From assembly GCA_033782935.1 (NCBI GenBank), contig JAWQEG010001537.1, positions 496,001 to 560,000 on the forward strand: a DNA stretch of 64,000 nt. The letters run 5' to 3'. Position numbers and translations under genes: made by a program. Below are positions 35,840 to 49,100 of this stretch, piece after piece; position 1 is the stretch's first letter; every line of letters starts with the position of its first letter. This DNA is from Petrolisthes cinctipes. Its lineage: Eukaryota > Arthropoda > Malacostraca > Decapoda > Porcellanidae. Below the pieces are notes generated by a model. It did not search any database. It was not told where the DNA came from and saw only the letters and a list, made by a program, of their open reading frames with translations.

Positions 35840-37600
35840 CTTCGGGGACCCAAAAATATCGAATTTTCGGGTGTTTTGTACCTGAGTTTGGGATATAAAC
35901 GGGTACAGAAGATACATACACATATTGACTCTGGGCACCTCAAATATCGATTTTCAGCATGTTTTGGGCCAGTATTTTGAAAATACTCTAACACGGAATA
36001 GGCATGTACAGATCGCTTCTGGGACCCAAAAATATCGAATTTTCGGGTGTTTTGAGCCTGAATTTGAGATATAAACGGGTACAGAAGATGCATGCACATA
36101 TCGACTTTGGGCACCTAAAATATCGATTTTCAGCATGTTTTATGGCCTGTATTTTGAAAGTACTCTAACACGGAGTAGGCTTGTACAGATCGCTTCTGGA
36201 ACCTAAAACCATTGAATATTGGGGTGTTTTGAGCCTGAATTTGAGATATAAACCGGTACTGAAGATACATGCACATATCGACTTTTTGCACCAAAATTAA
36301 CGATTTTGAGCATGTTTTGGATCTGTATCTTGAAAACATTCAAGCAAGGAGTAGGCATGTACAGATTGCTACTGGGACCCAAAAATATCGAATTTTCGGG
36401 TGTTTTAAGCCTGAATTTGAAATATAAAAAACGCGTACAGAAGATGCATTCACATATTGACTTTGGGCACCCAAAATATCGATTTTGAGCATGTTTTGGA
36501 CCTGTATTTTGAAAATACTCTAACACGGAGTAGGCATGTACATATCGCTTCTCGTTCCTAAAAATATCGAATTTTCGGGTGTTTTGAGCCTGAATTTGAA
36601 ATATAAACGGGTACAGAGAATGCATGCACATATCGACTTTGGGCACCCAAAATATCGATTTTTAGCATGTTTTGGGCCAATATTTTGAAATTATTCTAGC
36701 ACTGAGTAGGCATGTACAGATCGCTTCTGGGACCCAAAAATATTGAATTTTTGCATGTTTTGAGCCTGAATTTGAGATATAAACGGTTACTGAAGATGCA
36801 GGCACATATCGACTTTTTGTACCTAAAGTATCGATTTTTAGCATGTTTTAAGCCTATATTTTTTGAAAAAAATTCTAGCACTGAGTAGGCATGTACAGAT
36901 CGCTTCTGGGACCCAAAAATTCCGAATTTTCGGGTGTTTTGAGCCTGAATTTGAGATATAAACGGGTACAGAAGAAGCATGCACATATCGACTTTGGGCA
37001 CCCAAAATATCGATTTTAAGCATGTTTTGGGCATATATTTTGAAAGTATTTTACCACGGAGTAGGCATGTACAGATCGCGTCTGGGACCCAAAAATATCG
37101 AATTTTCGGGTGTTTTGAGCCTGAATTTGAGATATAATCGGGTACAGAAAATACATGTACATATCGACTTTGGGCACCCAAAATATCGATTTTGAGCATG
37201 TTTTCGGTCTATAATTTGAAAATACTCTAACACGGAGTAGGCATGTACAGATCGCTTCTGGAACACAAAAATATCGAATTTTCGGGTGTTTTGAGCATGA
37301 ATTTGGTATATAATCGGGTACAGAAGATGCATGCACTTATCGACTATGGGCAGCTAAAATATCGATTTTCAGCATGTTTTGGGCATGTATTTTGAAAATA
37401 CTCTAACACGGAGTAGGCATGTACAGATCGCTCCTGGGACCCAAAAATATCGAATTTTCGAGTGTTTTCAGCTTGAATTTGAGATATAAACGGGTGCAGA
37501 ACATGCATGCACTTAGTGACTTGGGACACCTAAAATATCGATTTTTAGCATGTTTTGAGCCTATATTTTGAAAACATTCTAGGACTGAGTAGGCATGTAC
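35840..37600 (+). repeat. Third, partial HOR copy (offset about 2,803 bp)
   Basis: From about 36126 to 37600 the sequence follows 33323-34795 at an offset of 2,803 bp, becoming 2,805 after a 2-bp insertion near 36861 ('atattttttgaaaaaaattc'). The leading part, 35840-36125, contains the near-consensus unit at 36000. Relative to a complete 5,053-bp copy, about 2.25 kb is missing, so this is a shortened version that skips units between the end of copy 2 and the equivalent of 33.32 kb. Confidence 0.8.
36000..36176 (+). repeat. Representative near-consensus satellite unit
   Basis: This unit matches the hand-built 176-bp consensus almost throughout and is 177 bp long because of one inserted base in the second half ('ttttatggcc' for 'ttttgggcc'). 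Half 1 holds 'agatcgcttc', 'atatcgaattttcggg' and 'ttttgagcct'. Half 2 holds the palindrome 'tgcatgca', then 'atatcgac', 'atatcgat' and 'ggcctgtatt'. The consensus carries single sites for ClaI (atcgat), NsiI (atgcat), SphI (gcatgc) and BsrGI (tgtaca), so digestion of genomic DNA should give a 176-bp ladder. The consensus has seven CpG dinucleotides. The last 12 positions are the most class-specific part: 'taacacggag', 'tagcactgag', 'tagcaaggag' and 'tagcaaagag' are the common alternatives. Confidence 0.9.
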
Positions 37601-40600
37601 AGATCGCTTCTGGGACCCAAAAATATCGAATTTTCTGGAGTTTTGAGCCTGAATTTGGGATATAAACGGGTACATATGATGCATACACATATTAACTTTG
37701 GGCAACTCAAATATCGATTTTCAGCATGTTTTGGGCCTGTATTTTGAAAATACTCTAACACAAAGTAGGCATGTACAGATATCTTCTGTGACACAAAAAT
37801 ATCTAATTTTTGGGTGTTTTGAGCCTGAATTTGAGATATAAACGGGTACAGAAGATGCATGCACATATCGACTTTGGACACCTAAAATATCGATTTTTAG
37901 CATGTTTTAGGCCTATATTTTGAAAATACTCTAACACAGAGTAGGCATTTACAGAACGCTTCTGGGACCCAAAAATATCTAATTTTCGGGTGTTTTGAGC
38001 CTGAATTTGGGATATAAACGGGTACAGAAGATACATACACATATTGACTTTTGGCACCTCAAATATTGATTTTCAGCATGTTATGGGCCTGTATTTTGAA
38101 AAAATATTCTAACACTGAATAGGCATGTACAGATTGCTTCTGGGGCCCAAAAACATCGAATTTTCGGGAATTGTGAGCCTGCATTTGAGATATAAACGGG
38201 TACTGAAGATGCATGCACATATCCAATTTTTGCACCTAAAATATCGATTTTGAGCATTTTTTTGGTCTGTATCTTGAAAACATTCTATCAAAGAGTAGGC
38301 ATGTACAAGTCGCTTTTGGGACCAAAAAATATCGAATTTTCGGGTGTCTTGAGTCTGAATTTGAGATATAAACGGATACAGAAGATACATGCTCATATCC
38401 ACTTTGGGCACCTAAAATATCGATTTTCAGCATGTTTTGGGCCTGAAATTCAAAAAGTACTCTAACACGGAGTAGGCATGTACAGATCGCTTCTGGGACC
38501 CAAAAATATCGAATTTTCGGGTGTTTTGAGCCTGCATTCGAGATATAAACGGGTACTGAAGATGCATGCAGATATCAACTTTCGGCACCCAAGATATCGA
38601 TTTTTAGCATGTTTTGGGCCTATATTTTGAAAATACTCTAACACGGAGTAGGCATGTACAGATCGCTTCTGGGACCCAAAAATATCGAATTTTCGGATGT
38701 TTTGAGCATGAATTTGGGATATAAACGGGTAAAGAAGATCCATTCACATATTATCTTTGGGCACCTCAAATATCGATTCTCAGCTTGTTTTGGGCCTGTA
38801 TTTTGAAAATACTCTAACACGGAGTAGGCATGTACAGATCGAGTCTGTGACCCAAAAATATCGAATTTTCGGGTGTTTTGATCCAGAATTTGGGATATAA
38901 ACGGGTACAAAAGATGTATGCACATATCGACTTTGGACACGTAAAATATCGATTTTTAGCATGTTTTAAGACTATATTTTGAAAAGATTCTAGCACTAAG
39001 TAGACATGTACAGATCGCTTCGGGGACCCAAAAATCTCGAATTTTCGGGTGTTTTGAGCCTGCATTTGAGATATAAATGGGTACTGAAGATGCATGCACA
39101 TATCGACTTTTTGCACCTAAAATATCGATTTTGAGCATATTTTGGGTCTATATCGTGAAAACATTCTAGCACTGAGTAGGCATGTACAGATCGCTTCTGG
39201 GACCCAAAAATATTGAATTTGCCGTCGTGTTTAGCCTGAATTTGAGATATAAACGGGTACTGAAGATGCATGCACATATCGACTTTGGGTATCTAAATTA
39301 TCGATTTTTAGCATGTTTTGGGCCTATAATTTAAAAATACTCTAACACAGAGTAGGCATGTACAGATCGCTTCTAGGACCCAAAAATATCGAATTTTCTG
39401 GAGTTTTGAGCCTGAATTTGGGATATAAACGGGTACATATGATGCATACACATATTAACTTTGGGCAACTCAAATATCGATTTTCAGCATGTTTTGGGCC
39501 TGTATTTTGAAAATACTCTAATACGGAATAGGCATGTACAGATTGCTTCTGGGACCCAAAAACATTGAATTTTCGGGTATTTTGAGACAGAATTTGAGAT
39601 ATAATCGGGTACAGAAGATGCATGCTCATATCCTCTTTGGGCACCTAAAATATCGATTTTCAGCATGTTTTGGGCCTGAATTTTGAAAGTACTCTAACAC
39701 GGAGTAGGCATGCACAGATCGCTTCTGGGACCCAAAAATATCGAATTTTCGGGTGTTTTGAGCCTGAATTTGAGATATAAACGGGTACAGTAGATGCATG
39801 CACATATCGACTTTGGGCACCTAAAATATCGATTTTCAGCATTTTTTATGGCCTGTATTTTGAAAGTACTCTAACACGGAGTAGGCATGTACAGATCGCT
39901 TCTGGGACCCAAAAATATTAAATTTTCGGGTGTTTTGAGCCTGAATTTGAGATATAAACGGGTACAGAAGATGCATGCACATATCGACTATGGGTAGCTA
40001 AAATATCGGTTTTCAGCATGTTTTGGGCATGTATTTTGAAAACATTCTAGCTCTGAGTAGGCATGTACAGATCGCTTTCGGAACCCAAAAATATTGAATT
40101 TTTGGTTGTTTTGAGCCTGAATTTGATATGTAAACAGGTAATGAAGATGCATGCACATATCGACTCTTTGCACCAAAAATATCGATTTTAATCATGTTTT
40201 GGGAATGTATGTTGAAAATACTCTAACACGGAGTAGGCATGTATAGATCGCTTAAGGGACCCAAAAATATCGAATTTTCGGGTGTTTTGAGCCTGAATTT
40301 GAGATATAAACGGGTACAGAATACGCATGCACATATCGACATTGAGTACCTAAGATATCGAATTTTAGCTTGTTTTGAGCCTATATTTTTTGAAAATATT
40401 CTATTACTGAGTAGGCATGTACAGATCTCTTCTGTGACCCAAAAATATAGAATTTTCGGGTGTTTTGAGCCTGAGTTTGGGATATAAACGGGTACAAAAG
40501 ATGTATGCACATATCGACTTTGGACACGTAAAATAACGATTTTTATCATGTTTTTAGCCTATATTTTGAAAATACTCTAACACAGAGTAGGCATGTACAG

Positions 40601-40960
40601 ATCGCTTCTTGGACCCAAAAACATCGAATTTTTGGGTATTTTGAGCCTGAATTTGAGATATAATCGGGTACAGAAGATGAATGCACATATCCACTTTGGG
40701 CACCTTAAATATCGATTTTTAGCATGTTTTGGGAGTGAATTTTGAAAGTACTCTAACACGGAGTAGGCATGCACAGATTGCTTCTGGGACCCAAAAACAT
40801 TGAATTTTCGGGTATTTTGAGACTGAATTTGAGATATAATCGGGTACAGAAGATGCATGCTCATATCCTCTTTGGGCACCTAAAATATCGATTTTCAGCA
40901 TGTTTTGGGCCTGAATTTTGAAAGTACTCTAACACGGAGTTGGCATGCACAGATCGCTTC
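37601..40960 (+). repeat. 16- to 18-unit duplication, copy 1
   Basis: Units from about 38150 to 40200 recur at about 40970-43370. The offset rises in two steps, 2,820 to 2,997 to 3,174 bp, each step being one unit (177 bp) present only in the second copy. Markers are 'gtgtcttgagtctg', 'gaaattcaaaaagtac', 'gatatcaactttcggc', 'cagatcgagtctgt' and 'gaaaagattc'. Units near 37721-38100 also resemble 32270-32650 (offset about 5,451), tying this block to the previous HOR. 'gcattttttatggcc' near 39839 begins the 9-unit motif seen three more times later. Confidence 0.75.
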
Positions 40961-43014
40961 TGGGACCCAAAAATATCGAATTTTCGTGTGTTTTGAGCCT
41001 GCATTCGAGATATAAACGGGTACTGAAGATGCATGCACATATCCAATTTTTGCACCTAAAATATCGATTTTGAGCATATTTTTGGTCTGTATCTTGAAAA
41101 CATTCTAGCAAAGAGTAGGCATGTACAAGTCGCTTTTGGGACCAAAAAATATCGAATTTTCGGGTGTCTTGAGTCTGAATTTGAGATATAAACGGGTACA
41201 GAAGATACATGCTCATATCCACTTTGGGCACCTAAAATATCGATTTTCAGCATGTTTTGGGCCTGAAATTCAAAAAGTACTCTAACACGGAGTAGGCATG
41301 TACAGATCGCTTCTGGGACCCAAAAATATCGAATTTTCGGGTGTTTTGAGCCTGAATTTGAGATATAAACGGGTACAGAAGATGCATGCACATATCGACT
41401 ATGTGGAGCTAAAATATCGATTTTCAGCATGCTTTGAGCATGTATTTTAAAAAATACTCTAACACAGAGTAGGCATGTATAGATCGCTTCTGTCACCCAA
41501 AAATTTCGAATTTTCGGGTGTTTTGAGCCTGAATTTGAGATATAAACGGGTACTGAAGATGCATGCAGATATCAACTTTCGGCACCCAAGATATCGATTT
41601 TTAGCATGTTTTGGGCCTATATTTTGAAAATACTCTAACACGGAGTAGGCATGTACAGATCGCTTCTGGGACCCAAAAATATCGAATTTTCGAATGTTTT
41701 GAGCATGAATTTGGGATATAAACGGGTAAAGAAGATCCATTCACATATTATCTTTGGGCACCTCAAATATCGATTCTCAGCATGTTTTGGGCCTGTATTT
41801 TGAAAATACTCTAACACGGAGTAGGCATGTACAGATCGAGTCTGTTACCCAAAAATATCGAATTTTCGGGTGTTTTGATCCAGAATTTGGGATATAAACG
41901 GGTACAAAAGATGTATGCACATATCGACTTTGGACACGTAAAATATCGATTTTTAGCATGTTTTAAGACTATATTTTGAAAAGATTCTAGCACTAAGTAC
42001 ACATGTACAGATCGCTTCGGGGACCCAAAAATCTCGAATTTTTGGGTGTTTTGAGCCTGCATTTGAGATATAAATGGGTACTGAAGATGCATGCACATAT
42101 CGACTTTTTGCACCTAAAATATCGATTTTGAGCATATTTTGGGTCTATATCGTTAAAACATTCTAGCACTGAGTAGGCATGTACAGATCGCTTCTGGGAC
42201 CCAAAAATATTGAATTTTCCGTCGTTTTTAGCCTGAATTTGAAATATAAACGTGTACAGAAGATGCATGCACATATCGACTTTGGGTATCTAAATTATCG
42301 ATTTTTTAGCATGTTTTGAGCCTATATTTTGAAAACATTCTAGCACTGAGTAGGCATGTGCAAATCGCTTCTGGGACCCAAAAATATTGAATTTTCCGTC
42401 GTGTTTAGCCTGAATTTGAGATATATACGGGTACTGAAGATGCATGCAGATATCACCTTTGGGCACCCAAAATATCGATTTTTAGCATGTTTTGGGCCTA
42501 TAATTTAAAAATACTCTAACACAGAGTAGACATGTACAGATCGCTTCTGGGACCCAAAAATATCGAATTTTCTGGAGTTTTGAGCCTGAATTTGGGATAT
42601 AAACGGGTACAGAAGATGCATACACATATTAACTTTGGGCAACTCAAATATCGATTTTCAGCATGTTTTGGGCCTGTATTTTGAAAATACTCTAACACGG
42701 AATAGGCATGTACAGATTGCTTCTGGGACCCAAAAACATTGAATTTTCGGGTATTTTCAGACTGAATTTGAGATATAATCGGGTACAGAAGATGCATGCT
42801 CATATCCTCTTTGGGCACCTAAAATATCGATTTTCAGCATGTTTTGAGCCTGAATTTTGAAAGTACTCTAAAACGGAGTAGGCATGCACAGATCGTTTCT
42901 GGGACCCAAAAATATCGAATTTTCGGGTGTTTTGAGCCTGAATTTGAGATATAATCGGGTACAGTAGATGCATGCACATATCGACTTTGGGCACCTAAAA
43001 TATCGATTTTCAGC
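40961..43014 (+). repeat. 16- to 18-unit duplication, copy 2 (two extra units)
   Basis: This is the second copy of the 38.15-40.2 kb block, with two single-unit gains. One lies near 41305-41480 (a 'gactatgtggagc' unit absent from copy 1). The other is near 42200-42400, where the rare 'ttttccgtcg' variant appears in two successive units (about 42225 and 42402) but only once in copy 1, as 'tttgccgtcg' near 39228. The second gain is therefore a visible tandem duplication of one unit. Confidence 0.75.
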
Positions 43015-44599
43015 ATTTTTTATGGCCTGTATTTTGAAAGTACTCTAACACGGAGTAGGCATGTACAGATCGCTTCTGGGACCCAAAAATATTAATTTTT
43101 CGGGTGTTTTGAGCCTGAATTTGAGATATAAACGGGTACAGAAGATGCATGCACATATCGACTATGGGTAGCTAAAATATCGGTTTTCAGCATGTTTTGG
43201 GCATGTATTTTGAAAACATTCTAGCTCTGAGTAGGCATGTACAGATCGCTTTCGGAACCCAAAAATATTGAATTTTTGGGTGTTTTGAGCCTGAATTTGA
43301 TATGTAAACAGGTAATGAAGATGCATGCACATATCGACTCTTTGCACCAAAAATATCGATTTTAATCATGTTTTGGGCCTCTATGTTGAAAATACTCTAA
43401 CACGGAGTAGGCATGTACAGATCGCTTGAGGGACCCAAAAATATCTAATTTTCGGGTGGTTTGAGCCTGAATTTGGGATATAAACGGGTACAAAAGATGT
43501 ATGCACATATCGACTTTGGACACGTAAAATAACGATTTTTAGCATGTTTTAAGCCTGTATTTTGAAAATACTCTAACTCAGAGTAGGCATGTATAGATCG
43601 CTTCTTGGACCCAAAAATATCGATTTTTGGGGTATTTTGAGCCTGAATTTGAAATATAATCGGGTACAGAAGATGCATGCTCATATCCACTTTGGGCACC
43701 TTAAATATCGATTTATAGCATGTTTTGTGATTGAATTTTGAAAGTACTCTAACACGGAATAGGCATGTACAGATCGCTTCTGGGACCCAAAAATATCGAA
43801 TTTTTGGGTGTTTTGAGCCTGAATTTGATATGTAAACAGGTAATGAAGATGCATGCATATATTGACTCTTAGCACCAAAAATATCGATTTTGAGCATGTT
43901 TTGGGCCTGTATTTTGAAAATACTCTAACACGGAGTAGGCATGTATAGATCGCTTAAGGGACCCAAAAATATCGAATTTTCGGGTGTTTTGAGCCTGAAT
44001 TTGAGATATAAACGGGTACAGAATACGCATGCACATATCGACATAGAGTACCTAAGATATCGAATTTTAGCTTGTTTTGAGCCTATATTTTGAAAATATT
44101 CTATTACTGAGTAGGCATGTACAGATCTCTTCTGTGACCCAAAAATATAGAATTTTCGGGTGTTTTGAGCCTGAGTTTGGGATATAAACGGGTACAAAAG
44201 ATGTATGCACATATCGACTTTGGACACGTAAAATAACGATTTTTAGCATGTTTTAAGCCTATAATTTGAAAATACTCTAACAAAGTGTAGGCATGTACAG
44301 ATCGCTTCTTGGACCCAAAAATATCGAATTTTCGGGTATTTTGAGCCTGAATTTGAGATATAATCGGGTACAGAAGATGAATGCACATATCCACTTTTGG
44401 CACCTTAAATATCGATTTTTAGCATGTTTTGGGCATGAATTTTGAAAGTACTCTAACACGGAGTAGGCATGCACAGATCGCTTCTGGGACACAAAAATAT
44501 CGAATTTTCGGGTGTTTTGAGCCTGAATTTGAGATATAAACGGGTACAGTAGATGCATGCACATATCGACTTTGGGCACCTAAAATATCGATTTTCAGC
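43015..44599 (+). repeat. 9-unit HOR (1,585 bp), copy 1
   Basis: A 1,585-bp period starts at the rare variant 'attttttatggcc' (43015). Its order of markers is 'aaatatta', 'ggtagctaaaatatcggttt', 'ttcggaacccaa', 'gatatgtaaacaggtaatg', 'aataacgattttta', 'ttgtgattgaatttt', 'gaatacgcatgc' and 'ctaagatatcgaat', then back to the start variant at 44600. An isolated earlier occurrence of the start variant lies at 39841, 3,174 bp upstream (about two periods). The copies differ by scattered single-base changes only. Confidence 0.85.
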
Positions 44600-46184
44600 A
44601 TTTTTTATGGCCTGTATTTTGAAAGTACTCTAACACGGAGTAGGCATGTACAGATCGCTTCTGGGACCCAAAAATATTAAATTTTCGGGTGTTTTGAGCC
44701 TGAATTTGAGATATAAACGGGTACAGAAGATGCATGCACATATCGACTATGGGTAGCTAAAATATCGGTTTTCAGCATGTTTTGGGCATGTATTTTGAAA
44801 ACATTCTAGCTCTGAGTAGGCATGTACAGATCGCTTTCGGAACCCAAATATATTGAATTTTCGGGTGTTTTGAGCCTGAATTTGATATGTAAACAGGTAA
44901 TGAAGATGCATGCACATATCGACTCTTTGCACCAAAAATATCGATTTTAATCATGTTTTGGGCCTCTATGTTGAAAATACTCTAACACGGAGTAGGCATG
45001 TACAGATCGCTTAAGGGACCCAAAAATATCTAATTTTCGGGTGTTTTGAGCCTGAATTTGGGATATAAACGGGTACAAAAGATGTATGCACATATCGACT
45101 TTGGACACGTAAAATAACGATTTTTAGCATGTTTTAAGCCTATATTTTGAAAATACTCTAACTCAGAGTAGGCATGTATAGATCGCTTCTTGGACCCAAA
45201 AATATCGATTTTTCGGGTATTTTGAGCCTTAATTTGAGATATAATCGGGTACAGAAGATGCATGCTCATATCCACTTTGGGCACCTTAAATATCGATTTA
45301 TAGCATGTTTTGTGATTGAATTTTGAAAGTACTCTAACACGGAATAGGCATGTACAGATCGCTTCTGGGACCCAAAAATATCGAATTTTTGGGTGTTTTG
45401 AGCCAGAATTTGATATGTAAACAGGTAATGAAGATGCATGCACATATTGACTCTTAGCACCAAAAATATCGATTTTGAGCATGTTTTGGGCCTGTATTTT
45501 GAAAACACTCTAACACGGAGTAGGCATGTATAGATCGCTTAAGGGACCCAAAAATATCGAATTTTCGGGTGTTTTGAGCCTGAATTTGAGATATAAACGG
45601 GTACAGAATACGCATGCACATATCGACATTGAGTACCTAAGATATCGAATTTTAGCTTGTTTTGAGCCTATATTTTGAAAATATTCTATTACTGAGTAGG
45701 CATGTACAGATCTCTTCTGTGACCCAAAAATATAGAATTTTCGGGTGTTTTGAGCCTGAGTTTGGGATATAAACGGGTACAAAAAATGTATGCACATATC
45801 GACTTTGGACACTTAAAATAACGATTTTTAGCATGTTTTAAGCCTATAATTTGAAAATACTCTAACAAAGAGTAGGCATGTACAGATCGCTTCTTGGACC
45901 CAAAAATATCGAATTTTCGGGTATTTTGAGCCTGAATTTGAGATATAATCGGGTACAGAAGATGAATGCACATATCCACTTTTGGCACCTTAAATATCGA
46001 TTTTTAGCATGTTTTGGGCCTGAATTATGAAAGTACTCTAACACGGAGTAGGCATGCACAGATCGCTTCTGGGACCCAAAAATATCGAATTTTGGGGTGT
46101 TTTGAGCCTGAATTTGAGATATAAACGGGTTCAGTAGATGCATGCACATATCGATTTTGGGCACATAAAATATCGATTTTCAGC
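44600..46184 (+). repeat. 9-unit HOR (1,585 bp), copy 2
   Basis: This is an in-register tandem copy of 43015-44599, all markers being displaced by 1,585 bp (for example 43445 to 45030, 44067 to 45652). The start variant 'attttttatggcc' appears once more at 46185, opening a third copy that breaks off within about a unit and a half. Immediate tandem placement and few differences suggest a recent amplification. Confidence 0.85.
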
Positions 46185-49100
46185 ATTTTTTATGGCCTGT
46201 ATTTTGAAAGTACTCTAACACGGAGTTGGTATGTACAGATCGCTTCTGGGACCCAAAAATATTAAATTTTCGGGTGTTTTGAGCCTGAATTTGAGATATA
46301 AACGGGTACAGAAGATGCATTCTCATATCCACTTTGGGCACCTTAAATATCGATTTTAAGCATGTTTTGGGCCTGAATTTTGAAAGTACTCTAACACGGA
46401 GTAGGCATGCACAGATCGCTTCTGTGACCCAAAAATATAGAATTTTCGGGTGTTTTGAGCCTGAATTTGAGATATAAACGGGTACTGAAGATGCTGGCAC
46501 ATATCGACTTTTTGCACCTAAAATATCGATTTTGAGCTTGTTTTGGGTCTGTATCTTGAAAACATTCTAGTAAGGAGTAGGTATGTACAGATCGCTTCTG
46601 GAACCCAAAAATACCTAATTTTCGGGTGATTTGAGCCTGAATTTGAGATATAAATGGATACTGAAGATGCATGCACATATCGACTTTTTGCACCTAAAAT
46701 ATCGATTTTGAGCATGTTTTGGGTCTGTATCTTTAAAACATTCTAAGAAGGAGTAGGCATGTACATATCGCTTCTGGGACACAAAAATATCTAATTTTCA
46801 GGTGTTTTCAGCCTGAATTTGAGATATAAACGGGTACAGAAGATGCATGCACTTATAGACTTTGGGAACCCAAAATATCGATTTTTAGTATGTTTTTGGC
46901 CAATATTTTGAAAATATTCTATCACTGAGTAGGCATGTACAGATCGCTTCTGGGACCCAAAAATATTAAATTTTTGGGTGTTTTGAGCCTGAATTTGGGA
47001 TATAAACGGGTGCAAAAGAGGTATGCGCAAAGCGACTTTGGACAATTAAAATATCGAATTTTAGCATGTTTTAAGCCTATATTTTGAAAACATTCTAGCA
47101 CTGAGTAGACATATACAAATCGCTTCTGGGACCCAAAAATATCGAATTTTCAGGTGTTTTGAGCCTGAATTTGGGATATAAAAGGGTACAGAACATGCAT
47201 ACACATATTGACTTTGGGCACCTCAAATATCGATTTTCAGCATGTTTTTGGCCTGTTTTTTGAAAATACTCTAACACGAAGTAGGCATGTACAGATCGCT
47301 TCTGGGACCCAAAAATATTGAATTTTCGGGTATTTTGAGCCTGCATTTGAGATATAAACGAGTACTGAAGATAAATGCACATATCGACTTTTTGCACTTA
47401 AAATATCGATTTTGAGCATATTTTGAGTCTGTATCTTGAAAACATTCTAGCAAAGAGTAGGCATGTACATGTCGCTTATGGGACCCAAAAATATCGAATT
47501 TTTGGGTGTTTTGAGCCTGAATTTGAGATATAAACGGGTACAGAAGATGCATGCACATATCGACATTGGGCACCTAAAATATCGATTTTTAGCATGTTTT
47601 GGGCCTATATTTTAAAGATATTCTAGCACTGAGTAGGCATGTACAAATCGCTTCAGGGACCCAAAAATATCGAATTTTCGGGTGTTTTGAGCCTGAATTT
47701 TGGATAAAAACGGGTACAAAAGATGTATGCACATATCGACTTTGGACACCTAAAATATCAATTTTTAGCATGCTTTAAGCCTATATTTTTAAAACATTTT
47801 AGCACTGAGTAGGCGTGTAAATATCCCTTCTGGGACACAAAATTATCGAATTTTCGGGTGTTTTGAGCCTGAATTTGGGATATAAACGGGTACAGAAGAT
47901 GCATACACATATTGACTTTGGGCACCTCAAATATCGATTTTCAGCATGTTTTGGGCCTGAATTTTGAAAATACTCTAACGTACAGATCGCTTATGGGGCA
48001 CAAAAAAATCGAATTTTCGGGTGTTTTGAGCCTGAATTTGAGATATAATCGGGAACAGAACATGCATGAACATATCGACTTGGGACATATAAAATATCGA
48101 TTTTTAGCATTTTTTGAGCCTATATTTTGAAAACATTCTAGCACTGTTTAGGCATGTTCAGATCGCTTTTTGGACCCAAAAATATCGAATTTTTGGGTGC
48201 TTTGAGCCTGAATTTGAGATATAAACGGGTACAGAAGATGCATGCAGATATCGACTTTTTGCACCTAAAATATCGATTTTGAGCATGTTTTGAGTCTGTA
48301 TTTTGAAAACATTCTAGCAAAGAGTAGGCATGTACAGATCGCTTCTGGGACCCGAAAATATCGAATTTTCGGGTGTTTTGAGCCTGAATTTGAGATATAA
48401 ACGGGTACAGAAGATGCATGCACATTTTGACTTTGGGCACCCAAAATATCGATTTTGAGCATGTTTTGGGCATCTATTTTGAAAATACTCTAACACGAAG
48501 TAGACATGTACAGATCACTTCTGGGACACAAAAATATCGAATTTTTGTGTTTTGAGCCTGAATTTCAGATATATACGGGTACAGAAGATGCATGCACATA
48601 TCGACTTTGGACACCTAAATTATAGATTTTTGGCATGTTTTGAGCCTATATTTTGAAAACTTTCTAGCACTGAGTAGGCATGTACAGATTGCTTTTGCAA
48701 TCCAAAAATATTGAATTTTCCGTTGTTTTGAGCCTGAATTTGAGATATAAACGGGTACTGAAGATGCATGCACATATCGAGTTTGGGCACATAAAATATC
48801 AATTTTCAGCATGTTTTGGGCCTGTATTTTGAAAGTACTCTAACACGGAGTAGGCATGTACAGATCTCTTCTGGGACCCAAAAATATCGAGTTTTCGTGT
48901 GTTTTGAGCCTGAATTTGAGATATAAACGGGTACAGAAGATGCATGCAGATATCGACTTTTGGCACCCAAAATATCGATTTTTAGCATGTTTTGGGCCTA
49001 TATTTTGAAAGTATTCTAGCAATGAGTAGGCATGTACAGAATGCTTCTGGCACAAAAAAATATCGAATTTTCGGGTGTTTTTTTTAGCCTGAATTTGGGA

